64,000 nucleotides of DNA from Gammaproteobacteria bacterium RIFCSPHIGHO2_02_FULL_42_43. GTDB taxonomy: Bacteria > Pseudomonadota > Gammaproteobacteria > Coxiellales > Coxiellaceae. The notes beneath the pieces were generated by a model. It did not search any database and was not told the DNA's origin. It worked only from the letters and a program-made list of their open reading frames with translations. Positions 50,293-58,667 of this stretch are shown here, one piece after another; positions within the stretch are counted from its first letter, which is position 1, and the number at the start of each line of letters is the position of its first letter. The position numbers and the translations under genes were made by a program. Where the stretch lies: NCBI GenBank assembly GCA_001801425.1, contig MGXR01000017.1, positions 186,001 to 250,000 on the forward strand, written 5' to 3'.

Positions 50293-51011
50293 GACGCATT
50301 CGACTTTACCATCCTCATCATTTAACCACCGGCTTGACGGTGATGCTTGAAAAAAATGCGAGCCATCATCTGTTGCAAGTGTTACGAAAAAAAACGGGCG
50401 ATACATTATTTGTTTTTAATGAGAAGGATGGTGAATATGATGCCACCATCCAGTCCGAACAAAAAAAAATTGCATGCATCGAAATTGGAAAATATCACGA
50501 ACGAAAAACAGAATCACCATTGCGCATTCATTTGGGACAAGGGATTTCGCGCTCCGATCGCATGGATTATGCGATTCAAAAAGCAACGGAATTGGGTGTT
50601 GCAGAAATCACACCACTCTTCAGCGAATTTTGCCAAGTGCAATTATCCGCCGAACGCATGGAAAAAAGAATTGCACATTGGCAAGCGATCACTGTTTCTG
50701 CGGCCGAACAATCAGGGCGCTGTGCGGTGCCTGTTGTGCATCCCGTTATGCCATTTTCAGAATGGATAACACAAAACGAAAAAATAAAATTTATTTGCTG
50801 TCCGCGTCCAACAGAGCAAAACATGTTGTCAGAAAAAATAAAAAACTGCCTACTTACCATTGGCCCGGAAGGTGGTTTTAGTCAAGCAGAAATAGAGAAC
50901 GCATTGCAGCAAAATTTTTCGATATTATCATTAGGCCCTCGTATTTTGCGCACAGAAACCGCAACCGTTGTTGCGATGACGGTGTTGCAGAGTTGGTGCG
51001 GGGATTTATAA
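50289..51011 (+). CDS. rsmE: 16S rRNA (uracil1498-N3)-methyltransferase
   Basis: RsmE is a SPOUT methyltransferase for U1498 of 16S rRNA. The 240-residue protein has an N-terminal PUA-like domain (HHLLQVLRKKTGDTLFVFN) and the SPOUT knot with LTIGPEGGFSQAEIE and LGPRILRTETA. QKATELGVAEITPL is also characteristic. It starts within the dinD stop (ATGA). Confidence 0.94.
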   Translation: MRRIRLYHPHHLTTGLTVMLEKNASHHLLQVLRKKTGDTLFVFNEKDGEYDATIQSEQKKIACIEIGKYHERKTESPLRIHLGQGISRSDRMDYAIQKATELGVAEITPLFSEFCQVQLSAERMEKRIAHWQAITVSAAEQSGRCAVPVVHPVMPFSEWITQNEKIKFICCPRPTEQNMLSEKIKNCLLTIGPEGGFSQAEIENALQQNFSILSLGPRILRTETATVVAMTVLQSWCGDL

Positions 51012-51289
51012 AAACCACGTATTGCATTTTTTCTTGTATCTGCAAGAATTATCCCCACTGAATTAGCTTGATGGAAATTTTTTATGACAACATCAGATGA
51101 CACTGATTTGTTGGTAGAAGAAATTCAAAAATGTATTATAAATATACGAGGCGAGAGAGTTATGCTTGATTCGCACCTTGCAATATTATATGGCGTAGAA
51201 ACAAAAGTTCTAGTTCAAGCAGTAAAGCGTAACTTGACGCGTTTCCCCGTGGATTTTATGTTCCAAATCAGCGAGGATGAATTAGAAAT

Positions 51290-51316
51290 CTTGAGGTCAC
51301 AAACTGTGACCTCAAG
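51290..51316. promoter_or_regulatory. Intragenic dyad, operator-like
   Basis: A 27-bp dyad in the ORF6N 5' part has 12-bp perfect arms and core GGTCACAAACTGTGACC, flanked by CTTGA and TCAAG. It matches the dyad inside the BRO-N gene at 3156-3182 in length, core and symmetry. Confidence 0.5.
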
Positions 51317-51330
51317 TTGGGGCGGACGCC

Positions 51331-51532
51331 GATATACCCACTTCACTTCAAAATGCGATTTTTTTATCGCATTTTGAAGTGTCTTCTCACGATGGGGTTT
51401 CTAAGGGGAGAATCGTGATTCTCCCCTTAGATTTAGCAAACGTGAATTCATTTTACGTTTGCGTTTCAATCAGGATATACCGCGAGTGATGAAGTGCGGT
51501 AATATCGCATCTTCATTGGCGAGCGGTATATC
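51331..51532. mobile_element. Hairpin-array insert in ORF6N gene
   Basis: About 202 bp bounded by GATATACC and its complement GGTATATC. Inside are four consecutive inverted repeats: 51344-51381 (16-bp perfect arms, T6 loop), 51400-51431 (15-bp perfect arms, 2-base loop), 51436-51462 (8-bp arms) and 51474-51532 (10-bp perfect arms with an internal imperfect stem). No ORF is present. It resembles a non-autonomous palindromic element, but the family is not recognised and the exact ends and any target duplication are unclear. Confidence 0.6.
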
Positions 51533-51829
51533 TACCCTACGTATTTACCGAGCAGGGGATTGCAATGCTTTCTAGTGTGCTACATAGCCAACAGGCCATC
51601 TGGGTTAATATTGAAATTATGCGAACATTTGTGCGATTACGAAAAATGATAGATTCTCATCAAGAATTAAGGCAGAAAATTGAAAACCTAGAAAAAAAGT
51701 ATGATAAAAATTTTAGAATGGTGTTTGAAGCTATCCATCAGCTAATAAATCTACCCGCTTCCAAAAATAATAGAACCATTGGATTTATTTGATTATTTAA
51801 TTGAGAAAATCAGTTGATTTCGTGCTCTT

Positions 51830-52156
51830 TCATGCCGAACGACGATGAATTTTAATCCAATCCTGTAATGCATTATTCATTCGCGATTGCCAGCCGTCGC
51901 CGGTCGATTTAAAATAATCAACGACATCGCGATTGTATCGCACTGTCACAGAAATTTTAGTGGGTGTTTTTTGCAAGCCTCTTTTCCCCACTGTGCGTTT
52001 GGGCAGGATTTTAATTAATTCGCTTGGCAACACCTCCATCGCAGGACGCATAGCGCGAATATCTTTACCAGTGAGTTCGCGCACCTCACCTGATTTATTG
52101 GTTAGCGGCTTGCGTGATAACTTCCGTTGTGTATTTTTTTTTAATTTCTTTTTCAT
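51830..52156 (-). CDS. brnA: BrnA-family antitoxin (second pair)
   Basis: The 108-residue protein has a basic N-terminus and the BrnA pattern VRELTGKDIRAMRPAMEVLP. Then comes KISVTVRYNRDVVDYFKSTGDGWQSRMNNALQDWI, a ribbon-helix-helix-like DNA-binding and dimerisation end. It is transcribed after, and overlaps by 62 bases, the BrnT-like toxin gene. It is a different subtype from the BrnA at 21.8 kb. Confidence 0.82.
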   Translation of the reverse strand: MKKKLKKNTQRKLSRKPLTNKSGEVRELTGKDIRAMRPAMEVLPSELIKILPKRTVGKRGLQKTPTKISVTVRYNRDVVDYFKSTGDGWQSRMNNALQDWIKIHRRSA

Positions 52157-52418
52157 ATCGTTTTATCTCTCGTTTATTAGCACGGCGAAAACTAATTACG
52201 CGAATACCAGAATCAATTGGCGTAAAACACAGTACATGCAAACGCTCACTCAAATAACCAATTGCAATGTAACGTATTTCAGGGTAATCACGCCTTTCAT
52301 CCCGACAGGTTAATGTTGTCTCCCACTCAAAATCAATTACACAATCAAATGGTAAATTTCTTTCGCGTAAATTTTTTAATGATTTTTCAGGATCAAAAGT
52401 AATACGCATCACCATCAT
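52095..52418 (-). CDS. brnT: BrnT-family toxin (second pair)
   Basis: The 107-residue protein carries the BrnT layout: ITFDPEKSLKNLRERNLPFDCVIDFEW, DERRDYPEIRYIAIGYL and the C-terminal VISFRRANKREIKRYEK. The first residues (MMVM) offer alternative ATGs; MRITFDPEK at 52409 is the family-like start. It is a probable RNase toxin, next to a VapBC pair and a broken ORF6N gene in one small defence/mobile island. Confidence 0.82.
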   Translation of the reverse strand: MMVMRITFDPEKSLKNLRERNLPFDCVIDFEWETTLTCRDERRDYPEIRYIAIGYLSERLHVLCFTPIDSGIRVISFRRANKREIKRYEKEIKKKYTTEVITQAANQ

Positions 52419-52529
52419 ACACTCATTTAATTGTAGTTACAAATAAAAACTTGGCTATGAAACAGGAAGATGCCCTGTTTTAAAGACTTGCGCAATACCG
52501 CGTTTTTAACAAATGTCTATTTGAAGAAA

Positions 52530-52928
52530 TTAAACCCAATTCTCACATTTTAATTTTTTAATACGTGAAAATTCTTTGAGATTGTTGGTGATCAGTGTTG
52601 CGTTCAGGCTGATGGCGTGTGCGGCGATCATTAAATCGTAGGCTCCGATAATGGTTCCCGCCTTTTCTAGCATGGCGCGAATTTCCCCGCAACATTCTGC
52701 TGCGCATTCATCATAAGAAATCACTTGAACGGGGATAGAAAACTTATTAATAGCCAGTAAATTTTTTTCAACTTGTTGGCTTTTGTGCGCACCGTAATGG
52801 AGTTCTGACAAAACAATCGAAGAGACCCCGATTTCTTCCATGTTGCAGCGATGAAATTTTTCGATCACTTGCACTGGACGTTTATTCATAATATAAACGC
52901 AAATGTTGGTATCCATCATGTATTTCAT
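52530..52928 (-). CDS. vapC: VapC-type PIN-domain toxin
   Basis: The 132-residue PIN-domain ribonuclease shows the acidic set MDTNICVYIM (Asp6), VLSELHYGA (Glu), and GAYDLMIAAHAISLNATLITNN (Asp near 98, then the usual TNN). VapC toxins cleave tRNA or rRNA when free of VapB. It overlaps vapB by 4 bases. Confidence 0.92.
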   Translation of the reverse strand: MKYMMDTNICVYIMNKRPVQVIEKFHRCNMEEIGVSSIVLSELHYGAHKSQQVEKNLLAINKFSIPVQVISYDECAAECCGEIRAMLEKAGTIIGAYDLMIAAHAISLNATLITNNLKEFSRIKKLKCENWV

Positions 52929-53248
52929 TTGAAAAATTCTCCTCGATCTTGCGGTAGTGGTTGATTCCTACCATCTTTCATAAAATCGTCTGAAAACTCA
53001 TATAGACTTTCATAAAATAAATTCCATAAATCTTCTTTTGGGATGAGTATGATACAGTTCCTGCTTCTCTTGATATACACTTTTTTTCCCGGCATGCGAT
53101 ATTCTTTGGGAATTCTAACCGCTTGGCTTTGGCCATTCATAAAAAGCGTTGTTGTTTTGATATTGCTTTTTGTGCGAACGGATTTTGCGCCACGCTTTTT
53201 TAGCATTATTTTTTTGGAAGATTTCGATCGTTTTTTTATTGCTGCCAT
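52925..53248 (-). CDS. vapB: VapB-type antitoxin
   Basis: The 107-residue protein has the SpoVT/AbrB-like fold signature TTTLFMNGQSQAVRIPKEYRM and GKKVYIKRSRNCIIL. Its C-terminal toxin-binding tail ends FSDDFMKDGRNQ. It is about 30 residues longer at the N-terminus than usual, the extra part being Lys/Arg-rich; GAGG 7 bases upstream supports ATG 53248. A perfect dyad just upstream suggests autoregulation. Confidence 0.88.
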   Translation of the reverse strand: MAAIKKRSKSSKKIMLKKRGAKSVRTKSNIKTTTLFMNGQSQAVRIPKEYRMPGKKVYIKRSRNCIILIPKEDLWNLFYESLYEFSDDFMKDGRNQPLPQDRGEFFK

Positions 53249-53266
53249 GGGCCACCTCGCACTATA

Positions 53267-53296
53267 AATAATATATACCCTGGAGTATATATTATT
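53267..53296. promoter_or_regulatory. vapBC operator dyad
   Basis: AATAATATATAC and its exact complement GTATATATTATT flank a 6-bp spacer, 19 bp upstream of vapB. VapB/VapBC complexes bind such palindromes to repress their own promoter. Confidence 0.65.
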
Positions 53297-53370
53297 TTAG
53301 CCCAAAATCCACTCGATAATGAGTTCGCAGGCAGTATAAAATTCCTGTAGGATAATTGTAAAGGTCTTGT

Positions 53371-54576
53371 ATGGAATCACAATCCGAACAACTGTATCGA
53401 CTGAAAAGCAAAGTACCGCATATTATTTCATTGATGTTGTTAAGCGCGTTCGCTGCGATGGGCGCGATTGTCATGACGCCTGCGCTGCCGCAAATTGCCA
53501 ACTTTTTTGGAAAGAACGTTGGTTCCACACAATTGGTCGTGACAAGTTTTTTGTTGGGATATGCCATCGGTCAATTAATTTATGGGCCGCTAGCCAATCG
53601 CTACGGCAGAAAATCGGCATTGTATGTTGGCATTGTAATTGCAACGTTGGGTTCGCTATTTAGTATTTTGGCATCGCCCGTAGATTCATTTGCACTGTTA
53701 ATTACCGGACGATTTTTAGAAGCGATTGGCTCGAGTGCGGGACTGGTGATTAGTTTTGCTATGATCAACGATTTTTATTTTGAAGAACAAGCGAGAAAAA
53801 TAACAGGATTGTTGATGTTGGCGTTTGCGATTGTGCCCGGCGTTTCAACCGCAGTGGGTGGTGTGTTGGTACAATACCTGGGTTGGCGCGCTTGTTTTTA
53901 TTTTTTATTGTTCTACGGATTGTTATTGCTGATTCCAGTGGTGAAACTTCCAGAAACTTTGATCAATAAAGATTTCCATGCCGTGCATTTTAAAAATATT
54001 TTTTCCAATTACGTGGATAAATTTTTAAATAAAAAATTAATTGGTTACGCTTGCATTGCTGGATTTTCCAGTGCGTGTGTTTATGTGTTTGGTGCCGAAG
54101 GCCCTTTCATCGGAATTTATATGTTACACACCCCACCCGCTCTTTACGGAATACTCAGTTTAACGCCATTTATCGGTACTTTTATCGGTGCGTTAATCGT
54201 CGTGCGTTTATCAAAATTAAATTCACTGCTAGTATTTAAAATGGCTTTTGCCATTGAGCTTTCCGCATCCCTCGTTTTATTTTTCTTATTTATTTTTCAT
54301 TTTGTTTCATTGTATACATTGTTAATTCCGATGGCATTCTTTTGCATTGGGCATCCCATTATTGGCGGGACGATTTTACCGCTGTCCATGAAACAAAGTG
54401 CTGATAAAGCCAATGCATCTGCGGTGATGAATTTTTCATCATGTGCTATGCCAGTTGCCATGACTTTTTTGATGGGAACATTACATGTGCCCTACGCTTG
54501 GATTATGCCGGTGATTTTTTTGATTGCGTTGGCACTGATGATTTCACTATTCGCGTTTGTGTCAGGGCGGGAATAA
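53371..54576 (+). CDS. MFS transporter, Bcr/CflA-like
   Basis: The 401-residue protein has about 12 transmembrane segments. It carries motif A as GPLANRYGRKSALYVG in the loop after TM2, motif C-like PGVSTAVGGVLVQYLGWRACFYF, and TPALPQIANFF after TM1, which together fit the DHA1 Bcr/CflA drug-efflux group. It probably exports a small drug-like molecule with protons. It starts 123 bases from the divergent vapB start. Confidence 0.85.
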   Translation: MESQSEQLYRLKSKVPHIISLMLLSAFAAMGAIVMTPALPQIANFFGKNVGSTQLVVTSFLLGYAIGQLIYGPLANRYGRKSALYVGIVIATLGSLFSILASPVDSFALLITGRFLEAIGSSAGLVISFAMINDFYFEEQARKITGLLMLAFAIVPGVSTAVGGVLVQYLGWRACFYFLLFYGLLLLIPVVKLPETLINKDFHAVHFKNIFSNYVDKFLNKKLIGYACIAGFSSACVYVFGAEGPFIGIYMLHTPPALYGILSLTPFIGTFIGALIVVRLSKLNSLLVFKMAFAIELSASLVLFFLFIFHFVSLYTLLIPMAFFCIGHPIIGGTILPLSMKQSADKANASAVMNFSSCAMPVAMTFLMGTLHVPYAWIMPVIFLIALALMISLFAFVSGRE

Positions 54577-54579
54577 TAG

Positions 54580-54641
54580 CCATAAAACTTCCATTTTTAC
54601 CCATAAAAAGTTACCATTGAGGTCTATTTATGCCCATAAAA
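54580..54641 (+). promoter_or_regulatory. Repeated CCATAAAA elements upstream of ATPase gene
   Basis: CCATAAAA occurs at 54580, 54601 and 54634. The last two are 33 bp apart, the same spacing as the paired dyads of the paralogous ATPase genes. The third is part of a TTTATG-cc-CATAAA dyad, and the second of an imperfect TTTTTA/TAAAAA dyad. Confidence 0.5.
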
Positions 54642-54675
54642 ATACCCAGATAAATAGATATAAAAAGGTAACACA

Positions 54676-56031
54676 TTGATTAGAAAAGATTTATTTGAAT
54701 TAACACAATGGTTGACGCAATCGGGCAGAAAACCATTGGTGCTGCGCGGCGTTCGCCAGTCTGGAAAGACATGGCTGGTACGTGAATTAGCCAAATCACA
54801 GCATAAGCAATTAATCGAAATCAATTTCGAAAACAGACCTGATCTGCGCTCTTTATTTTCGAGTAATGATGCAAAATCGATGTGGTCAAACCTGGAAACA
54901 TTATTGCCGGCGCCGGCAGCGTGCAGAGATTGTTTATTGTTTTTAGATGAAGTGCAGGTGGTGCCGGAAATGCTGGCGAAACTTCGCTGGTTTTATGAAA
55001 CACTTCCTGAACTTGCAGTGATTGCCGCAGGTTCATTACTGGATTTTGTTTTACAAAATCACACGTTCAGTATGCCTGTCGGCCGTATTCAATTTTTTTA
55101 TTTGGAACCATTGTCGTTTGAAGAATTTTTGCAAGCAGATTCACAAAATATGCTGATGGAATATGTAAAAAAATTAACACTGAGTGATCAAATTCCTGAC
55201 GCCATTCATCAATCGTTAATGCAAGCCATCGACAACTACTGTTTGGTGGGTGGAATGCCAGAAGCGGTTCAGAACTGGATTTCACATCACTCCTATTTGC
55301 GCGTTAATCAAATACATCACAATCTATTGACCGCTTATCAAAATGATTTTGCAAAATATCCTTCTCGCATTGCGCCAGAGCGATTGCACGAAATTATTCT
55401 TGCTATCCCGCGAATGCTAGGAAAAAAATTTACTTACACGCAGGTAAATCCCGATGTAAAAAGCCAAACAATCTCCAACGCAATTTCTTTATTGACGCTA
55501 GCGCGTGTTGCGCACAAAGTGCAATCCGTTGCCGCGGATGGTGTACCACTGGGCGCAAAACCAAAACGCGGATATTTTAAAATGATTTTATGCGATGTCG
55601 GTTTGGTTAACATTGGTGTCGGCATTGCAATAAATCAATTGAAACCATTAAGTTTAGCGAATAATGGCGAAATTGCAGAACAATTGGCAGGACAACTGTT
55701 ACGAAAGAATTTTCTTTTTTACCAGGATCCCGTTTTGTATTATTGGCAGCGCGAAGGGCAAAGCAGTGCTGAAATTGATTACGTGATTCAATATCAAGAT
55801 AAAATAATTCCCGTAGAAGTGAAGGCGGGCAGTGGAAATACGTTGCGTTCATTGCATTATTTTATGCACGAAAGGCAGCTCAAATTCGCTGTGCGCATTT
55901 ATAGCGATACGCTCAATATCACGCTCATTAAAACTCAATTGAATACGGGAGAATTCGTTTCTTATCAATTGCTTTCAATACCATTTTATATGGTAGAAGA
56001 ATTACCGAGATTGCTAGATTTTGTAAAATGA
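54676..56031 (+). CDS. AAA_14/DUF4143 ATPase (subgroup B)
   Basis: The 451-residue P-loop ATPase starts at TTG 54676 with AAGGT upstream. Walker A GVRQSGKT is at 25-32 and Walker B is CLLFLDEVQVVPEML. The DUF4143 end keeps a complete D-x(n)-E-x-K-like motif (EIDYVIQYQDKIIPVEVKAG). It is closer to the product at 31921 than to the other two. The function is unknown. Repeated CCATAAAA elements precede it. Confidence 0.87.
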   Translation: MIRKDLFELTQWLTQSGRKPLVLRGVRQSGKTWLVRELAKSQHKQLIEINFENRPDLRSLFSSNDAKSMWSNLETLLPAPAACRDCLLFLDEVQVVPEMLAKLRWFYETLPELAVIAAGSLLDFVLQNHTFSMPVGRIQFFYLEPLSFEEFLQADSQNMLMEYVKKLTLSDQIPDAIHQSLMQAIDNYCLVGGMPEAVQNWISHHSYLRVNQIHHNLLTAYQNDFAKYPSRIAPERLHEIILAIPRMLGKKFTYTQVNPDVKSQTISNAISLLTLARVAHKVQSVAADGVPLGAKPKRGYFKMILCDVGLVNIGVGIAINQLKPLSLANNGEIAEQLAGQLLRKNFLFYQDPVLYYWQREGQSSAEIDYVIQYQDKIIPVEVKAGSGNTLRSLHYFMHERQLKFAVRIYSDTLNITLIKTQLNTGEFVSYQLLSIPFYMVEELPRLLDFVK

Positions 56032-56040
56032 AACTGATGG

Positions 56041-56817
56041 ATGCAGCGTATGCTAAAAATTATTAACCTGAAAAAAAACAACCAACTTTCTTTGGATACA
56101 TTTTATTTTTGGAAAGATGTAATTCAAACCATTGCAGCACGTCATTTTAACAATGTGCCGCCAGGCGATGTTGAACAAATGCTGCGGAATGCACAAGTGC
56201 ATCAAGGTACCTCGTATGTGATTTTTCACAATGAAAAAGCGTGTGGATTTGGTAATACGTTTTATCGATCCGTTACTTTTGGGCGAAAAATAAAGCCTTA
56301 TCTTATTCTGGATGTGTGCTGCATGGACAACGATGTGCGTGGGCAGCATATTTTTGGGATGCTGAGTTTGCGAGAAATTTTGCGTCACAAATTCAGCTCA
56401 CGTGAAACATTATTTCGAAAAACATATGCGCTCGTGATTTGTTTAACACCTTTGGCGTATTTAACAGAAACAATGTTGCCGGTGCGCTGGTCTTTAATGA
56501 ATCCTCTTTCGCCAAAACAGCGTGCGATATATGATGCTATTCTGACTTCGTATTGCCATGAATTCAAAATAAACTACGCCGGTTTTGAAAAACCGATTCA
56601 CTGTGAGACTTGGATTCCATTTTCTACTTCTGACATTAAAAACAAAGAAGACGTTCGCGTGCAACAATTTTTAAAGTTCAATCCAGATTGGAAAGCAGGT
56701 AATGGATTGGGAATTATTTTTCCGATGGGATTTCGAAATTTTATTTCTTTGTTTCTGGTATTAATTTTCTATCAAATGAAAAACTTATTTTATTTTCTCA
56801 GGAAAAAACATGAGTAA
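56041..56817 (+). CDS. GNAT-like protein, unknown role
   Basis: The 258-residue protein has a central segment YVIFHNEKACGFGNTFYRSV...LILDVCCMDNDVRGQHIFGML. Its strand-turn-helix layout and V-R-G-x-x-x-F/G pattern recall the acetyl-CoA pyrophosphate loop of GNAT acetyltransferases, though weakly. A hydrophobic segment near residue 240 could anchor it to the membrane. It begins nine bases after the ATPase stop and overlaps the next membrane-protein gene by 8 bases, so the two probably work together. Confidence 0.5.
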   Translation: MQRMLKIINLKKNNQLSLDTFYFWKDVIQTIAARHFNNVPPGDVEQMLRNAQVHQGTSYVIFHNEKACGFGNTFYRSVTFGRKIKPYLILDVCCMDNDVRGQHIFGMLSLREILRHKFSSRETLFRKTYALVICLTPLAYLTETMLPVRWSLMNPLSPKQRAIYDAILTSYCHEFKINYAGFEKPIHCETWIPFSTSDIKNKEDVRVQQFLKFNPDWKAGNGLGIIFPMGFRNFISLFLVLIFYQMKNLFYFLRKKHE

Positions 56818-57385
56818 AATATGTTACATCGGATTATTATTGATTTTTACACTACAAATGGCCGCTAATTTCTTTACGCCCATTTGGTCTCCTTACACTG
56901 AAATGCTGGGTGGCGGTGTTCAAAGTGCGGGTATCGCCATTTTTATTTTCACGTGGGGGACTGGCATTTTTTCTATTCTCACTCCGCTCGTGAATAATAA
57001 ACTGCGCATCTCAGATCATTATTTTTTAGTGGCGGGTATTTTTATTGATATGCTGGCAGTCATTTCTTATTTTTTCATTCATCATATTCATTATTTTTAT
57101 ATCGCACAATTGGTGTTGGCATTGGGTGCCGGCATACAAATTCCTGCTTTTTATGTGCTGTATGAAAAAAATATTACGGATAAAAATAGGGGCATTGCTT
57201 GGGGATCATTGGATTCGATTTTTTATTTTTCCGTAGGGCTCGCCTCTTTGATTTCTGCATTTTTATTTCATCATTTTGGTATTTATGGTGTATTTTCTTG
57301 CATGCTTCTTTTCACACTTTTCGCATTGGTGTTATCGTTTTTTTATATCAGAGATTTTGTGAAAAATATGAATCCTTTTTTGTGA
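56810..57385 (+). CDS. Six-TM, half-size MFS-like membrane protein
   Basis: The 191-residue protein has about six hydrophobic helices. It shows an MFS-like pattern in its second half (AFYVLYEKNITDKNRGIAWGSLDSIFYFSVGLASL), similar to the C-terminal bundle of MFS transporters. A full MFS protein has 12 helices, so this is either a half transporter acting as a dimer or a remnant. It overlaps the preceding GNAT-like gene by 8 bases. Confidence 0.55.
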   Translation: MSKICYIGLLLIFTLQMAANFFTPIWSPYTEMLGGGVQSAGIAIFIFTWGTGIFSILTPLVNNKLRISDHYFLVAGIFIDMLAVISYFFIHHIHYFYIAQLVLALGAGIQIPAFYVLYEKNITDKNRGIAWGSLDSIFYFSVGLASLISAFLFHHFGIYGVFSCMLLFTLFALVLSFFYIRDFVKNMNPFL

Positions 57386-57441
57386 GGCCTAGCTATTACC
57401 CCCCGTTTCCGCTACATTACATCAAACAACAAGGAAGCATC

Positions 57442-57900
57442 ATGATTGAGTTAAACCGCGCTATTCCCCATTTCACCGCTACCACGCAAAGTGGCACAGT
57501 GGATTCTAAAACATTACTGGGAAAAAATGTGGTGATTTATTTCTATCCCAAAGACAGTACACCAGGGTGCACGCTAGAGTCCCGAGCGTTTCGTGATCAT
57601 TACGCAGAATTTCAACAATGCAATACAGAAATTATCGGTGTGTCGCGCGACAGCGTGAAATCGCATTGCAACTTTATTAAAAGTCATGATTTAAATTTTT
57701 CGTTGATTAGTGATGAAGATGAATCACTGTGTAAATTGTTTGATGTGCTCAAGCAAAAAAACATGATGGGAAAAAAATACATGGGCATTGAGCGCAGCAC
57801 TTTTTTAATTGATGCCAACGGTGTGTTGCGTCAGGAGTGGCGAGATGTGTCTGTGTTGGGGCATGCGGCGACTGTGCTGGCATCTGTTAAAAAATTATAG
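57442..57900 (+). CDS. bcp: Peroxiredoxin, Bcp/PrxQ type
   Basis: This thiol peroxidase reduces hydroperoxides. The 152-residue protein has the peroxidatic Cys43 in STPGCTLES and the VVIYFYPKD strand. The resolving Cys five residues later in many PrxQ proteins is absent (SRAF), so it is probably a 1-Cys type. ATG 57442 follows AAGGAAG; a longer frame through the preceding gene is spurious. Confidence 0.92.
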   Translation: MIELNRAIPHFTATTQSGTVDSKTLLGKNVVIYFYPKDSTPGCTLESRAFRDHYAEFQQCNTEIIGVSRDSVKSHCNFIKSHDLNFSLISDEDESLCKLFDVLKQKNMMGKKYMGIERSTFLIDANGVLRQEWRDVSVLGHAATVLASVKKL

Positions 57901-57910
57901 ATTAGTAAAG

Positions 57911-58016
57911 AGCCGCGCGCGTTAGCAAGCGATATTTTCTTTGCCGCGCGCGAAAGCCAAGCGATATTTTCTTTGCCGCGCGCGAAAGCCAAGCGATATT
58001 TTCTTTGCCGCGCGCG
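57911..58016 (+). repeat. Four family 2-related tandem repeats
   Basis: GCCGCGCGCG begins at 57912, 57943, 57975 and 58007, with periods of 31, 32 and 32 bp. The first copy matches the family 2 repeat (GAGCCGCGCGCGTTAGCAAG); the next two are variants ending AAGCGATATTTTC. The last copy abuts the stop of the convergent elbB gene. The array fills the bcp-elbB gap. Confidence 0.85.
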
Positions 58017-58667
58017 TTAACTTATTGCCAACACATCCTCGACCAATTGCTTTACCCCCGCAAACACTTCACCAATTCGCGTGGCAAGCATGTAAGCTGG
58101 TGTGCTGACTACTTTATTTTTTTTATCGATGACTGTTTGGGTAACGCTACATGCAATATGTCTTCCACCCATTGTCGTAATTTTTTCAGCGGTGGCTGCA
58201 TCATTACCGATCGTGTGTTCAATGCCAGACCCATAAATTGTTGAAATCATCGCGGGTGCGATACAAATAAATCCCTGCGGCTTCCCCGCTTTTTTCATTG
58301 CTTGCGCGAAAGATAAAACATCTGCATTGACTGTCATGTCGACACCTTTTTTTCCAAAATCACAGAGTGTCAGCGCTGCACCGTGACCGCCGGGATAAAT
58401 CGCTGCATCAAAGTCATGCGCATTCGCTTTTTTGATATCGACAATATTGCCGCGCGCGATACGTGCTGCTTCTTCTAATGCGTTGCGTGTTTCGTTTTTG
58501 GTTTCTTGCGTGAGATGGTTGACGACACGCGTTTGCGCCACATTGGGTGCGAAGCATTGATAGCAAGCTCCCGCTTGGTCAAGTGCCAGCAATGTGCTCA
58601 CTGCTTCGTGAATTTCGCTGCCATCAAAAACGCCGCATCCCGATAAAATAACCGCCACTTTTTTCAT
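58017..58667 (-). CDS. elbB: ElbB, DJ-1/PfpI-family glyoxalase-like protein
   Basis: The 217-residue protein begins MKKVAVILSGCGVFDGSEIHEA, exactly the ElbB start, and carries the nucleophile-elbow Cys135 in GFICIAPAM and YPGGHGAA. ElbB has weak glyoxalase activity and is linked to isoprenoid metabolism in E. coli. ATG 58667 is chosen over a frame 16 codons longer. Confidence 0.92.
   Translation of the reverse strand: MKKVAVILSGCGVFDGSEIHEAVSTLLALDQAGACYQCFAPNVAQTRVVNHLTQETKNETRNALEEAARIARGNIVDIKKANAHDFDAAIYPGGHGAALTLCDFGKKGVDMTVNADVLSFAQAMKKAGKPQGFICIAPAMISTIYGSGIEHTIGNDAATAEKITTMGGRHIACSVTQTVIDKKNKVVSTPAYMLATRIGEVFAGVKQLVEDVLAIS

Larger units (their letters stand above)
51084..51792 (+). 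pseudogene. ORF6N-domain gene split by an insert
   Basis: The 5' part (51084-51330) encodes the ORF6N start: IRGERVMLDSHLAILYGVETKVLVQAVKRN, RFPVDFMFQIS and SSWGGRR. The 3' part resumes out of frame at about 51533 with [30 protein letters not shown]-like and a coiled C-terminus ending at 51792. Between them lies a ~200-bp hairpin-rich insert with stops. ORF6N proteins are phage-type DNA-binding/antirepressor proteins. The 5' part alone would give a 97-residue truncated product. Confidence 0.8.

Noticed and set aside
51331-51532. Hairpin array considered as integron attC sites or an IS remnant
   Set aside because: No attC core (GTTRRRY/RYYYAAC), no integrase and no transposase coding sequence were seen.
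56394-56409. Possible parS site (CTCACGTGAAACA part)
   Set aside because: Only 12 of 16 positions match the parS consensus and it lies inside a coding gene; no perfect parS was found near parAB.
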